In this document: positions 41,882-50,742 of the stretch, one piece after another
Position numbering within the stretch: position 1 is the first letter of the stretch
How the letters are laid out: each line of letters starts with the position of its first letter
DNA from: Hydrogenedens sp964549105
GTDB taxonomy: Bacteria; Hydrogenedentota; Hydrogenedentia; Hydrogenedentales; Hydrogenedentaceae
NCBI GenBank assembly: GCA_964549105.1
Contig: CAZJTZ010000017.1
Span: forward strand, 7,205 to 71,204
Reading direction: 5' to 3'
DNA: 64,000 nucleotides
Made by a program: the position numbers and the translations under genes
The notes under the pieces: generated by a model
The model's database searches: none
Told to the model about the DNA's origin: nothing
The model's input: the letters and a program-made list of their open reading frames with translations, nothing else

Positions 41882-43624
41882 TTAGTTTTCGGGAAGGTTG
41901 AGGTATGAACCTTCTTCGCTGGGTTTTATTTCTATCCATGCTTTTTTAGGGTCAAAATTAGGGATACGCCAGAGTAAGGCAGGAGTTATATTTTGGGCAT
42001 AAATTGGACTTGTCATTGCGTAGACTTCAACATCTCCAAAGCCTTTTGTCTGTTGTTCTGGTGGACCAATGACACGGAGACGATAGGCTCCACTTCTTGT
42101 GGGCTTATCTGTAAAACGGAGCGTAAAATTATCGCTTTCTATTATTTTAGTTACTATCGGTCTACCGTTAAATAGCACTTCCAACTTTTTACCTTTCGCA
42201 TTTGCGACTATTGCTTCAAAACGGATATCCACTTCTAATGGGACTACGCCACCTATGCTCACATCAATTTTGTCATCTGCTAATGTATCGGCGATAAAAC
42301 TTAATTTGACTCCACCCGAGCCAGAAGCGACAAAAGTTCTTCCTAATCGAATACCTTCAAGGATTGCACCTAACGACTTGTTTTCTGCACGGACATAGGT
42401 AATAGGCCTACCTAAAGGTACGGAGGGGTTTGAGGAGTGACTTCCAGCAATTCCACAGGTCATAGCTCCACGAGCAATTTCATAATCCCAAAAACGAGAG
42501 GCTTGCGAGTTTGCAGATACAGAGACAATATTTGATTCATTAACCGCAGCGGCAAGTGAGTATACAAATCTTCCGTCTTTTTTTTCTTTTATCCAATCGT
42601 CTAATTTATCTAAGGTAAGCGGTGGAACGGCTCTCCACTCCCTACACCAGACTTGAATCGCATTTACATAATTTAAGCCCCATTGCCAGAAGCCCACAGG
42701 AAAGCAAGGGTGTGCAATAGCAAAAATTCCACCCTGAGCCTGAACTCTTATACACTCTGCTTGTGCTTCAGGTATTGTGGTAGGTGCGTCTAATGGCGTT
42801 CGTGGACAATAGACAAGTGCATAGCCTTTCTCATCGTTGCCCCATTTTATTGCAGGGATAAGAACGAGCTTGTCAGAATGATATTCTGCATCTTCGATAG
42901 ATTTTAATGTGTTGATATCCGTAATAGCGAGAAAATCAAGTCCGTCCCTTTCGGCTCTTTTTATCAGTTCCCCAACGGTTTCGCTTCCGATACTGTATTT
43001 GGAGAAACAACATAGTTCGCCTTTATACCAACCCGGTTTATTTAGTATTACTTTATTCTCAACAGGAATAGTTTTTTTACCCGGGACATCGGTGGGATTG
43101 TAGGGGTCAGTACCTGAGTCTATTTCCACCCTATCCAGGACAAGGTCACAATCGCTGTCGAAATCTCTTAACACCAGGGGACCGGTTGTTCCTTCGAGAA
43201 GAGTTATAGGAAGGAAAACAGGCTGATTTTCTTTTATAGAAATATCCTTGATTTGAACCATAACAGGAACACCATTGTCATAAGCATAAATATAGGCGCG
43301 AAAAGAACCAACGGGAACCTGCTTTTCTCCTTTTCCTTCAGGAAAATCAAAGCGGTATCTTTTGCCTTCTTCCATGTCAAGCAAATCTACGCGGGCACCC
43401 CAATACTTTCCTACCGCATCGGTAACATCAATATCCAATGTGCCTTTGGGACCAGAATATTCATTGTAAGGCTGGTTTTCATATTGATTTGTCGAAGCAG
43501 ATGGTTTGGGAGTAGTTTCTTTTTTTATCGTTTTTTTCTTAGCATAACTGTTGCTTGAGATAATTAAAAGGAAAATTATCAAAAGGAGAGATAAGTAAAA
43601 AACTAAGTTTTTATGCTTTATCAT
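41882..43624 (-). CDS. Secreted CehA/McbA-like protein with degenerate metal site
   Basis: Exported 580-residue protein: N-terminal signal/anchor (8-28), Lys/Thr/Ser-rich linker, a beta domain (60-150), and a calcium-binding-type loop DFDSDCDLVLDRVEIDSG with GTDP (154-173). A PHP-fold region of the CehA/McbA type follows (195-450), then a C-terminal beta domain. In active relatives the fold begins GDLHxHT; here it reads GELCCFS (202-208). ITDHN is ITDIN (234-238). AIAHPCFP and the AGSHSSN loop keep some His. Loss of the first His pair suggests no normal hydrolase activity, perhaps a binding protein. AGGAAATT precedes the ATG. Confidence 0.75.
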   Translation of the reverse strand: MIKHKNLVFYLSLLLIIFLLIISSNSYAKKKTIKKETTPKPSASTNQYENQPYNEYSGPKGTLDIDVTDAVGKYWGARVDLLDMEEGKRYRFDFPEGKGEKQVPVGSFRAYIYAYDNGVPVMVQIKDISIKENQPVFLPITLLEGTTGPLVLRDFDSDCDLVLDRVEIDSGTDPYNPTDVPGKKTIPVENKVILNKPGWYKGELCCFSKYSIGSETVGELIKRAERDGLDFLAITDINTLKSIEDAEYHSDKLVLIPAIKWGNDEKGYALVYCPRTPLDAPTTIPEAQAECIRVQAQGGIFAIAHPCFPVGFWQWGLNYVNAIQVWCREWRAVPPLTLDKLDDWIKEKKDGRFVYSLAAAVNESNIVSVSANSQASRFWDYEIARGAMTCGIAGSHSSNPSVPLGRPITYVRAENKSLGAILEGIRLGRTFVASGSGGVKLSFIADTLADDKIDVSIGGVVPLEVDIRFEAIVANAKGKKLEVLFNGRPIVTKIIESDNFTLRFTDKPTRSGAYRLRVIGPPEQQTKGFGDVEVYAMTSPIYAQNITPALLWRIPNFDPKKAWIEIKPSEEGSYLNLPEN

Positions 43625-43710
43625 TATTTAATTTCCTACGCAAAATTTCATAGATTTACTCTTTCTCAATTTTTTTGTAAAAATATTATTTAACCTTTAT
43701 ATTATTTTAT

Positions 43711-44883
43711 TTATGAATGGTTTTGTTCAAAAAACTCATCGGCTTTCTTTAATACTTCGGTAATTTGTTCTCCGTACATTTTTAAACGAACAGGTCCTAG
43801 AATTTTTAATTTTATCAATTCTTGATAGGTTTTAGGACCATGAATTGCGAGGAAGGCTAATTTACTTTTAGGTAATACAATATCTGAATCAACATTTCGT
43901 ATGATGGCTTGCTCTTTCCGCCATTGCATTAGATAACAGGTCCGTTTTTTTATCTGCTGGTGATTGTCATTTTTTGGAGGAATGGTGATGTCGTTATTTG
44001 TTGGAAGGGGTTTTGAAATTATATGTAGTAATTCTTGCTTATTCACATTCTTTGCTATTGATTGTGCTCGTGGCATTTCGTTTAATTCATCTATTGTTGT
44101 AGGAATAGTCTTTGCTATATTTATAAGACATTTATTTGAAATTAGGTGGTTGGGAGGAATATGTAAGGATTTTCCTAACTTTTCACGATACTGATAAAGT
44201 TCACAAAGAATATGTATATTTTTTGGAGACAGGCTGTTATTACGAATCATTTTTGATAGTTGTGTGGAATTCTTTTCTTTTTTGACGGTTTCTTTAGGTA
44301 ACTCTTCAAAAATTTCTTGTGCCTCTTCCCATAGCCCTTTTTCAATTAGTTGTTTTTTTAAGTTTTTTTCTAATGGTATCAAGTAATGGGAATCACGAGA
44401 AGCATAATTTAATTGCTGAAGAGAAAGAGGGCGTTTTTTCCAATTCGACTTTTGAAATTTTTTGTTATGCTGAACATTTAGTAGTGACTGTAAAAAAGAA
44501 ACCAGTCCTAATTGTTTATAACCTAAAAGTTTTCCAGCCCACATAGTATCGAAAAGGTGGTTAACAGTCCAGTGGTATTGATGCCAGAGAAGGCGAAGGT
44601 CATATTCGGAAGCATGAAAAATTTTTTCTATTTTTGGGTTTGATAATAATTCGCCCAATTCAGGAAAAGGAAAATTTGTTAAGGGGTCAAGAAGGAAATC
44701 ATACCCACGCGTAGAAATCTGGATTAAACATATCTCTCCTGGATATTCGTATAAGGAATTGGCTTCAATGTCAATAGCAATTTTGGGTTCAATTGAGAGT
44801 ATTTTTAGAGATTGTTCCCAAGCATCTCTTGTCTGGATAATGTTATAACTGGTTCGTGTAAAATAGGTGCTTTTATGAGGCAT
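43711..44883 (-). CDS. rnd: Ribonuclease D
   Basis: 3'-to-5' exoribonuclease that trims tRNA and other small RNAs. The DEDDy active site is complete: AIDIEANSLYEYPG (Exo I), FHASEYDLRLLWHQY (Exo II) and YASRDSHYLIPL (Exo III). An HRDC domain follows at about 215-300 (LCELYQYREKLGKSLHIPP), and a second HRDC-like segment ends the 390-residue protein. It lies upstream of the CehA-like gene and downstream of purQ on the same strand, with a 29-base gap to purQ. Confidence 0.94.
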   Translation of the reverse strand: MPHKSTYFTRTSYNIIQTRDAWEQSLKILSIEPKIAIDIEANSLYEYPGEICLIQISTRGYDFLLDPLTNFPFPELGELLSNPKIEKIFHASEYDLRLLWHQYHWTVNHLFDTMWAGKLLGYKQLGLVSFLQSLLNVQHNKKFQKSNWKKRPLSLQQLNYASRDSHYLIPLEKNLKKQLIEKGLWEEAQEIFEELPKETVKKEKNSTQLSKMIRNNSLSPKNIHILCELYQYREKLGKSLHIPPNHLISNKCLINIAKTIPTTIDELNEMPRAQSIAKNVNKQELLHIISKPLPTNNDITIPPKNDNHQQIKKRTCYLMQWRKEQAIIRNVDSDIVLPKSKLAFLAIHGPKTYQELIKLKILGPVRLKMYGEQITEVLKKADEFFEQNHS

Positions 44884-44912
44884 ATAATACTAATAGACTT
44901 GATTTTAATTCG

Positions 44913-45698
44913 TTATAAATGAACCTTAGAAAAAGAAATTCCATTTTCAAAAATCTTTAACCCACTTCCTGGTCCTTCGAGTTTAAGGCGATTCCACAAG
45001 GGGTGTAATTTAGCATCCCAGAATCCTTCCGGATGAGGCATTAACCCGAAAATCCTCCCAGAAGGGTCGCAGATACCTGCGATGTCTTCTATTGAACCGT
45101 TAGGATTAACGGGGTATTCACCATTTGCTAATGAATTATCTTGTTTTCCATATTGTAGCACAATTTGTTTGTTTGTTTTAAGTTGAGCCAAAATGTTGAG
45201 GTCTTTTGTAATAAATTTACCTTCACCATGACGGATAGGTAAATCAATTTGTTCTATGTCTTTTGTCCAAACACAGGGGGAGGTTGTGTTTACCTTTAAG
45301 TGAATCCATCTATCTTCAAAACGACCTGAATTGTTGTTAGTCAATGTTACACTTTGTTTGAACTCCTGGTTGAATAAGGGTAAAATCCCCATCTTGACCA
45401 TAACCTGAAAACCGTTACATATCCCAATAATTAGTTTTCCATCCTGTATGAACTTTTGTATCGGTTTTTCTAACCTATACCGAATACGGTTCGCAAGAAT
45501 TCTACCAGAAGCAATATCATCGCCGAAGGAGAAACCTCCAGGAATGGCAAGTATTTTAGATGTATCCAGGTAATCTGGTTTTTCAATTAAATCGTTTAGG
45601 TGAACAAACAAAGGTTCTCCACCTGCTTTTTGAAAGGCGTTCGCTGTTTCGCGTTCACAATTTATTCCAAAACCTGTCAAAACAAGAACTTGTATCAT
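44913..45698 (-). CDS. purQ: Phosphoribosylformylglycinamidine synthase, glutaminase subunit PurQ
   Basis: Class I glutamine amidotransferase that supplies ammonia to PurL in purine synthesis. The 261-residue protein has GFGINCERETANAF, the oxyanion PGGFSFGDDIASG, nucleophile C94 in GICNGFQVM, and the catalytic His/Glu in MPHPEGFWDAK. Slightly longer than B. subtilis PurQ, like Bacteroidetes and archaeal forms. It follows purL by 9 bases in the purM-purL-purQ operon. Confidence 0.96.
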   Translation of the reverse strand: MIQVLVLTGFGINCERETANAFQKAGGEPLFVHLNDLIEKPDYLDTSKILAIPGGFSFGDDIASGRILANRIRYRLEKPIQKFIQDGKLIIGICNGFQVMVKMGILPLFNQEFKQSVTLTNNNSGRFEDRWIHLKVNTTSPCVWTKDIEQIDLPIRHGEGKFITKDLNILAQLKTNKQIVLQYGKQDNSLANGEYPVNPNGSIEDIAGICDPSGRIFGLMPHPEGFWDAKLHPLWNRLKLEGPGSGLKIFENGISFSKVHL

Positions 45699-45707
45699 AA
45701 TCTATCC

Positions 45708-48674
45708 TTATATTCGAAGTGTTTTCTGCCACGCTTCTTTAAGTTCGAAAACGGAACTATGAACTATGGGTTTCCCAGAATTACCATATATGGTAAATTG
45801 AGGTTGTTCGATAACTTCGCCTATGTAGTAAATGTTTATGCCGTCCATTAATTTTAGAAAGTCGTTCTCATATTTCGTAGGAACAGAAACGATATGTCGT
45901 GAGGGCGTTTCACTAAATAGTGTGACTATGTAATCATTCAATCCTATGGTTTGCAAGTCTATTTTCATTCCTAATCCACCCGCTAAAGCACTTTCTGCTA
46001 ATGCAACGGCAAGTCCTCCATCAGAACAATCATGGCAGGAAGAAATCCACCCGCTCCTAATGGACTCGTAAATTTTATTGTATTGTTTTATTGCTTCTTC
46101 GGGTATAACTTTGGGGACGCTACCGCCATCAAATTTGTTGATTTCTGCCCATTCACTACCACCCAGTGCTTCTACTGTCTTGCCGATGAGGTAAATCTTA
46201 TCGCCGGGATTTTTTACATCCACAGTCATTGTTTGATTAATATCCTCAATAAAACCAATTGCAGTGATAAGTAAAGTCGGTGGAATGGAAATTTTTATAT
46301 TGCCAATTTTGTAGTCGTTTTTCATACTATCTTTGCCACTAATTAATGGTACTTTGTAGTGTAGGCAGGTCTCATGCAACCCCTTACAGGTTAATACTAA
46401 TTGAGCAAGTTTGTGAGCACCATCTGGCGTTTTTTCACTTTCTACAGGGTCAGGCCAGCAAAAATTATCTAATCCTGCTATATCCCCCAATTTCACGCCG
46501 ACAGATACTAAATTTCGTACTGCTTCATCCACTGCATTTGCTGCCATCTGGTAGCAGTCAAGGTCGCTATATTTAGGACAAATGCCACAAGATATGGCTA
46601 AACCCCGATTTGAGTTATATACAGGTCGAATCACAGAGGCGTCTCCGGGACCGTCGCAAGTAACGCCTTGAAAAGGTTTAATCACAGATTGGGCTTGAAC
46701 CTCGTGGTCATACATGCGAACAAAGGTTTCTTTACTGCATACATTCAGACTGCCCAGAACATTTTTCAAGTCTTCTGTCAAATCAGTTTTATGAGAGAGA
46801 TGGAATTGTTTTTCTGCGGAAGGGGCTAATTGTGCCCTTAATTCCATCATTGGAACGCCTTTGTGTAGAAATTCCATGGATAGAGAGGCAATTAATTTGT
46901 TATTGAAGTAGCATTCAAGATAACCAGAATCTGTAAAATTGCCAAGCACAGTTGCTTCTACATCTCTCTTTTTTGCGAGATAGAGAAATTCGTCAATGTT
47001 TTGGGGAGGAACGGAAACGGTCATTCGTTCCTGAGATTCGGACAGAAAAATTTCCCAGGGTGCCAGACCTGCGTATTTCAAGGGAGCACGGTCTAAATAT
47101 ACCTTTGCTCCTCCTGAATCTCTTGCCATTTCACCGATACTGGAAGACAGACCCCCTGCACCGTTGTCTGTTATGGAGTTGTATAAAGAACGGTCTCTTG
47201 CTTCGAACAGGAAGTCAGATAATTTTCTCTGAGTAATTGGGTCTCCAATCTGAACTGCTGTTACAGGTGAACCTTCATGCAATTCTTCAGAGGAGAAAGT
47301 AGCACCGTGAATGCCGTCTTTACCTATTCTGCCCCCAATCATTACAATAAAATCGTCCTTTTGTGCTTGTTTCTCGTGACTGGGTTTATTGTTAATGGTT
47401 GTAGGAATAATACCCCCTGTACCACAGAATACTAATGGCTTTCCTAAAAACCGTTCATGGAACACAATCGCACCGTTTACGGTTGGGATACCGCTTTGAT
47501 TTCCTCCATCACGGACGCCGGCATGCACTCCTCTTAACACCCTTCGTGGATGGAGAAGTCGCTCTGGAATTTTGCCTTCATAGAAAGGTGAAGCAAAACA
47601 GAAGACATCTGTATTTAAAATGCAACGGCAACCTAACCCTGCTCCTAAAATGTCTCTGTTTACGCCTACAATCCCGGTAATAGCACCGCCGTAGGGGTCA
47701 AGGGCAGAAGGACTGTTGTGGGTTTCTACTTTCATGGAGATAAGATGGTCTTTATCAAATTTTATTAATCCAGCGTTATCATGGAAAACGCTGACCAGCC
47801 AATCAATGTTTGACTTTAATTTTTCTGTGGTGGATTTGATATAGGTTTTGAAGAGACTATCAATAATAAAGGAATTTCCATTGCCGTCGTCATATTTAAT
47901 TCTGGCATTGAATATTTTATGCTTGCAGTGTTCTGACCAGGTCTGGGCTAAAATTTCCAGTTCAATATCCGTAGGTTCTTCTGCAAGGTTGAGGTCCTTT
48001 CTATGCTTTTTAGTAGTAGGACTTTCATAGTATTCTTTAATGGCTTTCATTTCTTTAAGGTCAAGGGCTAATAACCTTTTTTGACTGAGTTCTGTCAGTT
48101 CTTTATCGGATAAATTTAAAGAAATGGTCTCTACAACGGCTTCTGTCTTTCCTGTTACTAATGGGATAGGGAGTAAAGATATATTATCTTTTGATTTTAG
48201 TTCTTCGATGGAGAAAACAACGCCGAGTTGTATTAGTTCATTGGCGAGAAGTTCTTTTGCAATACGGGAACATTCTTCCTTTGACAGTCCAGAAAACCAA
48301 TACATAGTTGATTTAAATACAAACTCTCCAGATTTCAAATCCCTTGATAGAGTATCCTGAATCCCTTCTCGAGCACTTTTCCCAACATTATCTGTGACTC
48401 CTGGACGGAATCCGACTTCAGCCACAAATGGGTAGTCAGGGGAGAAGTAGATATGTTGATTTATGGAGGAAATTTGTATTACAGAATCAGTAAAGAGTTC
48501 ATTGGCTACTTTTGTTAGTTCTTCAGGAGTTAATTCGGCTAATATGGTGTATACATCTACGACACGAACAGATTTGCACGGAATAGATAAATCGTCTTTT
48601 ATCTGAGCGCATAAACTTTTCCCTATAGGGTCTTCTAAATCGGGACGAATTGCAACTTCAACTCGGTTGAGCAT
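45708..48674 (-). CDS. purL: PurS-PurL fused phosphoribosylformylglycinamidine synthase
   Basis: Synthetase part of the fourth step of purine synthesis (FGAR to FGAM with ATP and ammonia). At 988 residues it is longer than the small PurL (about 740) because two tandem PurS-like units lead it: VEVAIRPDLEDPIGKSL (about 5-70) and VAEVGFRPGVTDNVGKS (about 82-155). The linker motif LEILAQTWSEHCKHKIF starts the PurL body, with KVETHNSPSALDPYGGA, GVHAGVRDGGNQSGIP, and later VISGKDSMKNDYKIG, HDCSDGGLAVALAE. No glutaminase domain; this is the separate purQ. Overlaps purM by 17 bases. Confidence 0.95.
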   Translation of the reverse strand: MLNRVEVAIRPDLEDPIGKSLCAQIKDDLSIPCKSVRVVDVYTILAELTPEELTKVANELFTDSVIQISSINQHIYFSPDYPFVAEVGFRPGVTDNVGKSAREGIQDTLSRDLKSGEFVFKSTMYWFSGLSKEECSRIAKELLANELIQLGVVFSIEELKSKDNISLLPIPLVTGKTEAVVETISLNLSDKELTELSQKRLLALDLKEMKAIKEYYESPTTKKHRKDLNLAEEPTDIELEILAQTWSEHCKHKIFNARIKYDDGNGNSFIIDSLFKTYIKSTTEKLKSNIDWLVSVFHDNAGLIKFDKDHLISMKVETHNSPSALDPYGGAITGIVGVNRDILGAGLGCRCILNTDVFCFASPFYEGKIPERLLHPRRVLRGVHAGVRDGGNQSGIPTVNGAIVFHERFLGKPLVFCGTGGIIPTTINNKPSHEKQAQKDDFIVMIGGRIGKDGIHGATFSSEELHEGSPVTAVQIGDPITQRKLSDFLFEARDRSLYNSITDNGAGGLSSSIGEMARDSGGAKVYLDRAPLKYAGLAPWEIFLSESQERMTVSVPPQNIDEFLYLAKKRDVEATVLGNFTDSGYLECYFNNKLIASLSMEFLHKGVPMMELRAQLAPSAEKQFHLSHKTDLTEDLKNVLGSLNVCSKETFVRMYDHEVQAQSVIKPFQGVTCDGPGDASVIRPVYNSNRGLAISCGICPKYSDLDCYQMAANAVDEAVRNLVSVGVKLGDIAGLDNFCWPDPVESEKTPDGAHKLAQLVLTCKGLHETCLHYKVPLISGKDSMKNDYKIGNIKISIPPTLLITAIGFIEDINQTMTVDVKNPGDKIYLIGKTVEALGGSEWAEINKFDGGSVPKVIPEEAIKQYNKIYESIRSGWISSCHDCSDGGLAVALAESALAGGLGMKIDLQTIGLNDYIVTLFSETPSRHIVSVPTKYENDFLKLMDGINIYYIGEVIEQPQFTIYGNSGKPIVHSSVFELKEAWQKTLRI

Positions 48675-49725
48675 ATTTCAAATTTCCCTTATAATAAACT
48701 TTTCTTTCTCCTTGAATTGTTTTACCAATAATATGTGCGGTAACACCTGCCTGGTCGAAGGCTTTTAATACCTTTGACAAATGGTTTTCAGGAATGATGA
48801 ATAGTAAACCAATACCCATATTAAATACGCGTAGCATCTCTATATCTTCCACTTTTCCCGCTTCTTTTAGAAAGCGGAAAAGAGGAGGGACTTCCCATGT
48901 AGACAAATCAATTTCAGCACCGATTCCTTCCGGAAGTATGCGAGGTAGGTTTTCTGTAATTCCACCACCTGTTATATGAGCCATTCCCCGGACATCTACT
49001 AATTTCATTACGATTTGCATAACTTTTGAGTAGCAATAATGGGATGCCATCAAGGTATCATAAACTGTTTTTTTGGTTCCCGGAAAGGTGTCTTCTAATT
49101 TTAAGCCTGCAATTTCAAAGCATATTTTTCGGGCAAGGCTATATCCGTTCGTATGGAGTCCTGAAGAGGATAAGCCAATAATAATATCCCCAGTCTGAAT
49201 GTTAGAACCATCAATAATTTTTTTGCGGTCAACGATTCCAACAATAGTGCCGACCAAATCATAATCATCAGGACTGTAAACATCAGGCATTTCTGCGGTT
49301 TCACCTCCAATGAGTGCACATCCTGCCTGCCCACAACCCAGGGTTAAGCCTTTTACTATTTCAATTATGGTGGAGGGGTTTAGTTTCCCCATAGCAATAT
49401 AATCTAAAAAGAAAAGGGGTTTGGCGCCTTGAACTAAGATGTCATTGACACAATGGGATACAAGGTCTACACCTACGGTGTCGTGTTTATTTGCCATAAT
49501 GGCTAATTTTATTTTCGTTCCTACACCATCGATACTCGAAACGAGAACAGGTTCTTCTATCCCATGAAGGTCAACCTGAAAAAGCCCTCCAAATAAGCCG
49601 ATGTTTGATAATACCTGGTCATTAAAAGTGCGTTTGACCAGTTCTTTTATTTTACCCACGGCTTCATTCGCAGCATCAATATTGACACCTGCATCTTTGT
49701 AACTTAACTTTGAATCTTTATCCAT
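48658..49725 (-). CDS. purM: Phosphoribosylaminoimidazole synthetase PurM
   Basis: ATP-dependent enzyme closing the imidazole ring to give AIR. The 355 residues start with SYKDAGVNIDAANEAV, then VSSIDGVGTKIKLA with the phosphate-binding DGVGTK, ALIGGETAEMPDVY, GLSSSGLHTNGYSLAR and AHITGGGITENLPRI. GAGGAATAA precedes the ATG. It is first in the purM-purL-purQ operon and divergent from a LysR regulator. Confidence 0.96.
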   Translation of the reverse strand: MDKDSKLSYKDAGVNIDAANEAVGKIKELVKRTFNDQVLSNIGLFGGLFQVDLHGIEEPVLVSSIDGVGTKIKLAIMANKHDTVGVDLVSHCVNDILVQGAKPLFFLDYIAMGKLNPSTIIEIVKGLTLGCGQAGCALIGGETAEMPDVYSPDDYDLVGTIVGIVDRKKIIDGSNIQTGDIIIGLSSSGLHTNGYSLARKICFEIAGLKLEDTFPGTKKTVYDTLMASHYCYSKVMQIVMKLVDVRGMAHITGGGITENLPRILPEGIGAEIDLSTWEVPPLFRFLKEAGKVEDIEMLRVFNMGIGLLFIIPENHLSKVLKAFDQAGVTAHIIGKTIQGERKVYYKGNLKYAQPS

Positions 49726-49830
49726 TATTTATTCCTCTATTAATTTGCCCAGTAGTTTGAAAGTATAATAACATATATAGAATATTATAAATCTAATGAA
49801 TTTTAATTATTAAATCTATAAGTAATTCTT

Positions 49831-50724
49831 ATGGAAATATTTTCGTATGATGCGCTTCAATGCTTCTGTGCGTTAGTCGAAACGGGCTCCTTCGGAAAGG
49901 CTGCGGAAAGAACAGGTAGAACACAACCTGCCTTAAGCCAGAGAATAAAAAATATAGAAGAGAGTCTGGGGGAGGAGTTGTTTGACCGTAAAAGGAAATG
50001 TCTAACGCCTCTGGGAAAAAGTTTTTATGAATTGGCAAAAGAATTTACATTGGTGCAGAAAAAATTTAATGTATTATTCCAGGAGGTAACACGGGGATTT
50101 TCTCCCGAACTGAAAATAGGGACCAGTGATACCTTTGCCTTGCATCTATTACCGGGGGTGATTCGTGAATTTTTGAAAGTTTTTCCACAGGTTCAATTGT
50201 CTATTATAACTCGTTCCTCGGAAGAGATTGAGAATATGGTACATGCCGGGGAATTAAATATAGGTGTAGTTACACAGCCAATACATCATAAGAATCTTCG
50301 AGAAACAAAGGTATGTGAGGACCTTGTATATTTCGTAACTCCCAAAAGGCATCCATGGAAAAATAAAAGGCATATAGAAGTGGATGATGTTAATAAGGAG
50401 TCTGTGATTATGATAGACCCTAAAACGAGAACGGGACGAATTATCTATAAATATTTTAAGGCAATGAAAATATCTCCAAAGTGTGTTATTGATGGGGGTT
50501 CTTTTCAGGTTATTATGAGGTATGTGTCGGAAGGGTTTGGTATCTCATTAGTTCCGAGAATGGTGGCTATGGAATGGAAGGATAAGGTAGAGATTATCAA
50601 AATGAGGAGAATGCCCACAATCCCGTATGTTTGTATTTACCCTCGGTTTTTGTCTCTGTCAAAAACGGAGCAGGTGTTTTTGCAATTGTTAAAGAAAATC
50701 TCAAAAAGAATAACGACAGGTTAG
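49831..50724 (+). CDS. LysR-family transcriptional regulator
   Basis: A 297-residue regulator with an N-terminal winged helix (FCALVETGSFGKAAERTGRTQPALSQRIK, the core being GSFGKAAERTGRTQPALSQR) and a C-terminal periplasmic-binding-type effector domain (about 90-295, starting LKIGTSDTFALHLLPG). LysR proteins often control the divergent neighbour, here purM 105 bases away, but the gene is also only 18 bases from the O-antigen ligase gene on the same strand. Target and ligand are unknown. No strong ribosome-binding site is seen. Confidence 0.9.
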   Translation: MEIFSYDALQCFCALVETGSFGKAAERTGRTQPALSQRIKNIEESLGEELFDRKRKCLTPLGKSFYELAKEFTLVQKKFNVLFQEVTRGFSPELKIGTSDTFALHLLPGVIREFLKVFPQVQLSIITRSSEEIENMVHAGELNIGVVTQPIHHKNLRETKVCEDLVYFVTPKRHPWKNKRHIEVDDVNKESVIMIDPKTRTGRIIYKYFKAMKISPKCVIDGGSFQVIMRYVSEGFGISLVPRMVAMEWKDKVEIIKMRRMPTIPYVCIYPRFLSLSKTEQVFLQLLKKISKRITTG

Positions 50725-50742
50725 AATCGTTGAAAGAATGGT

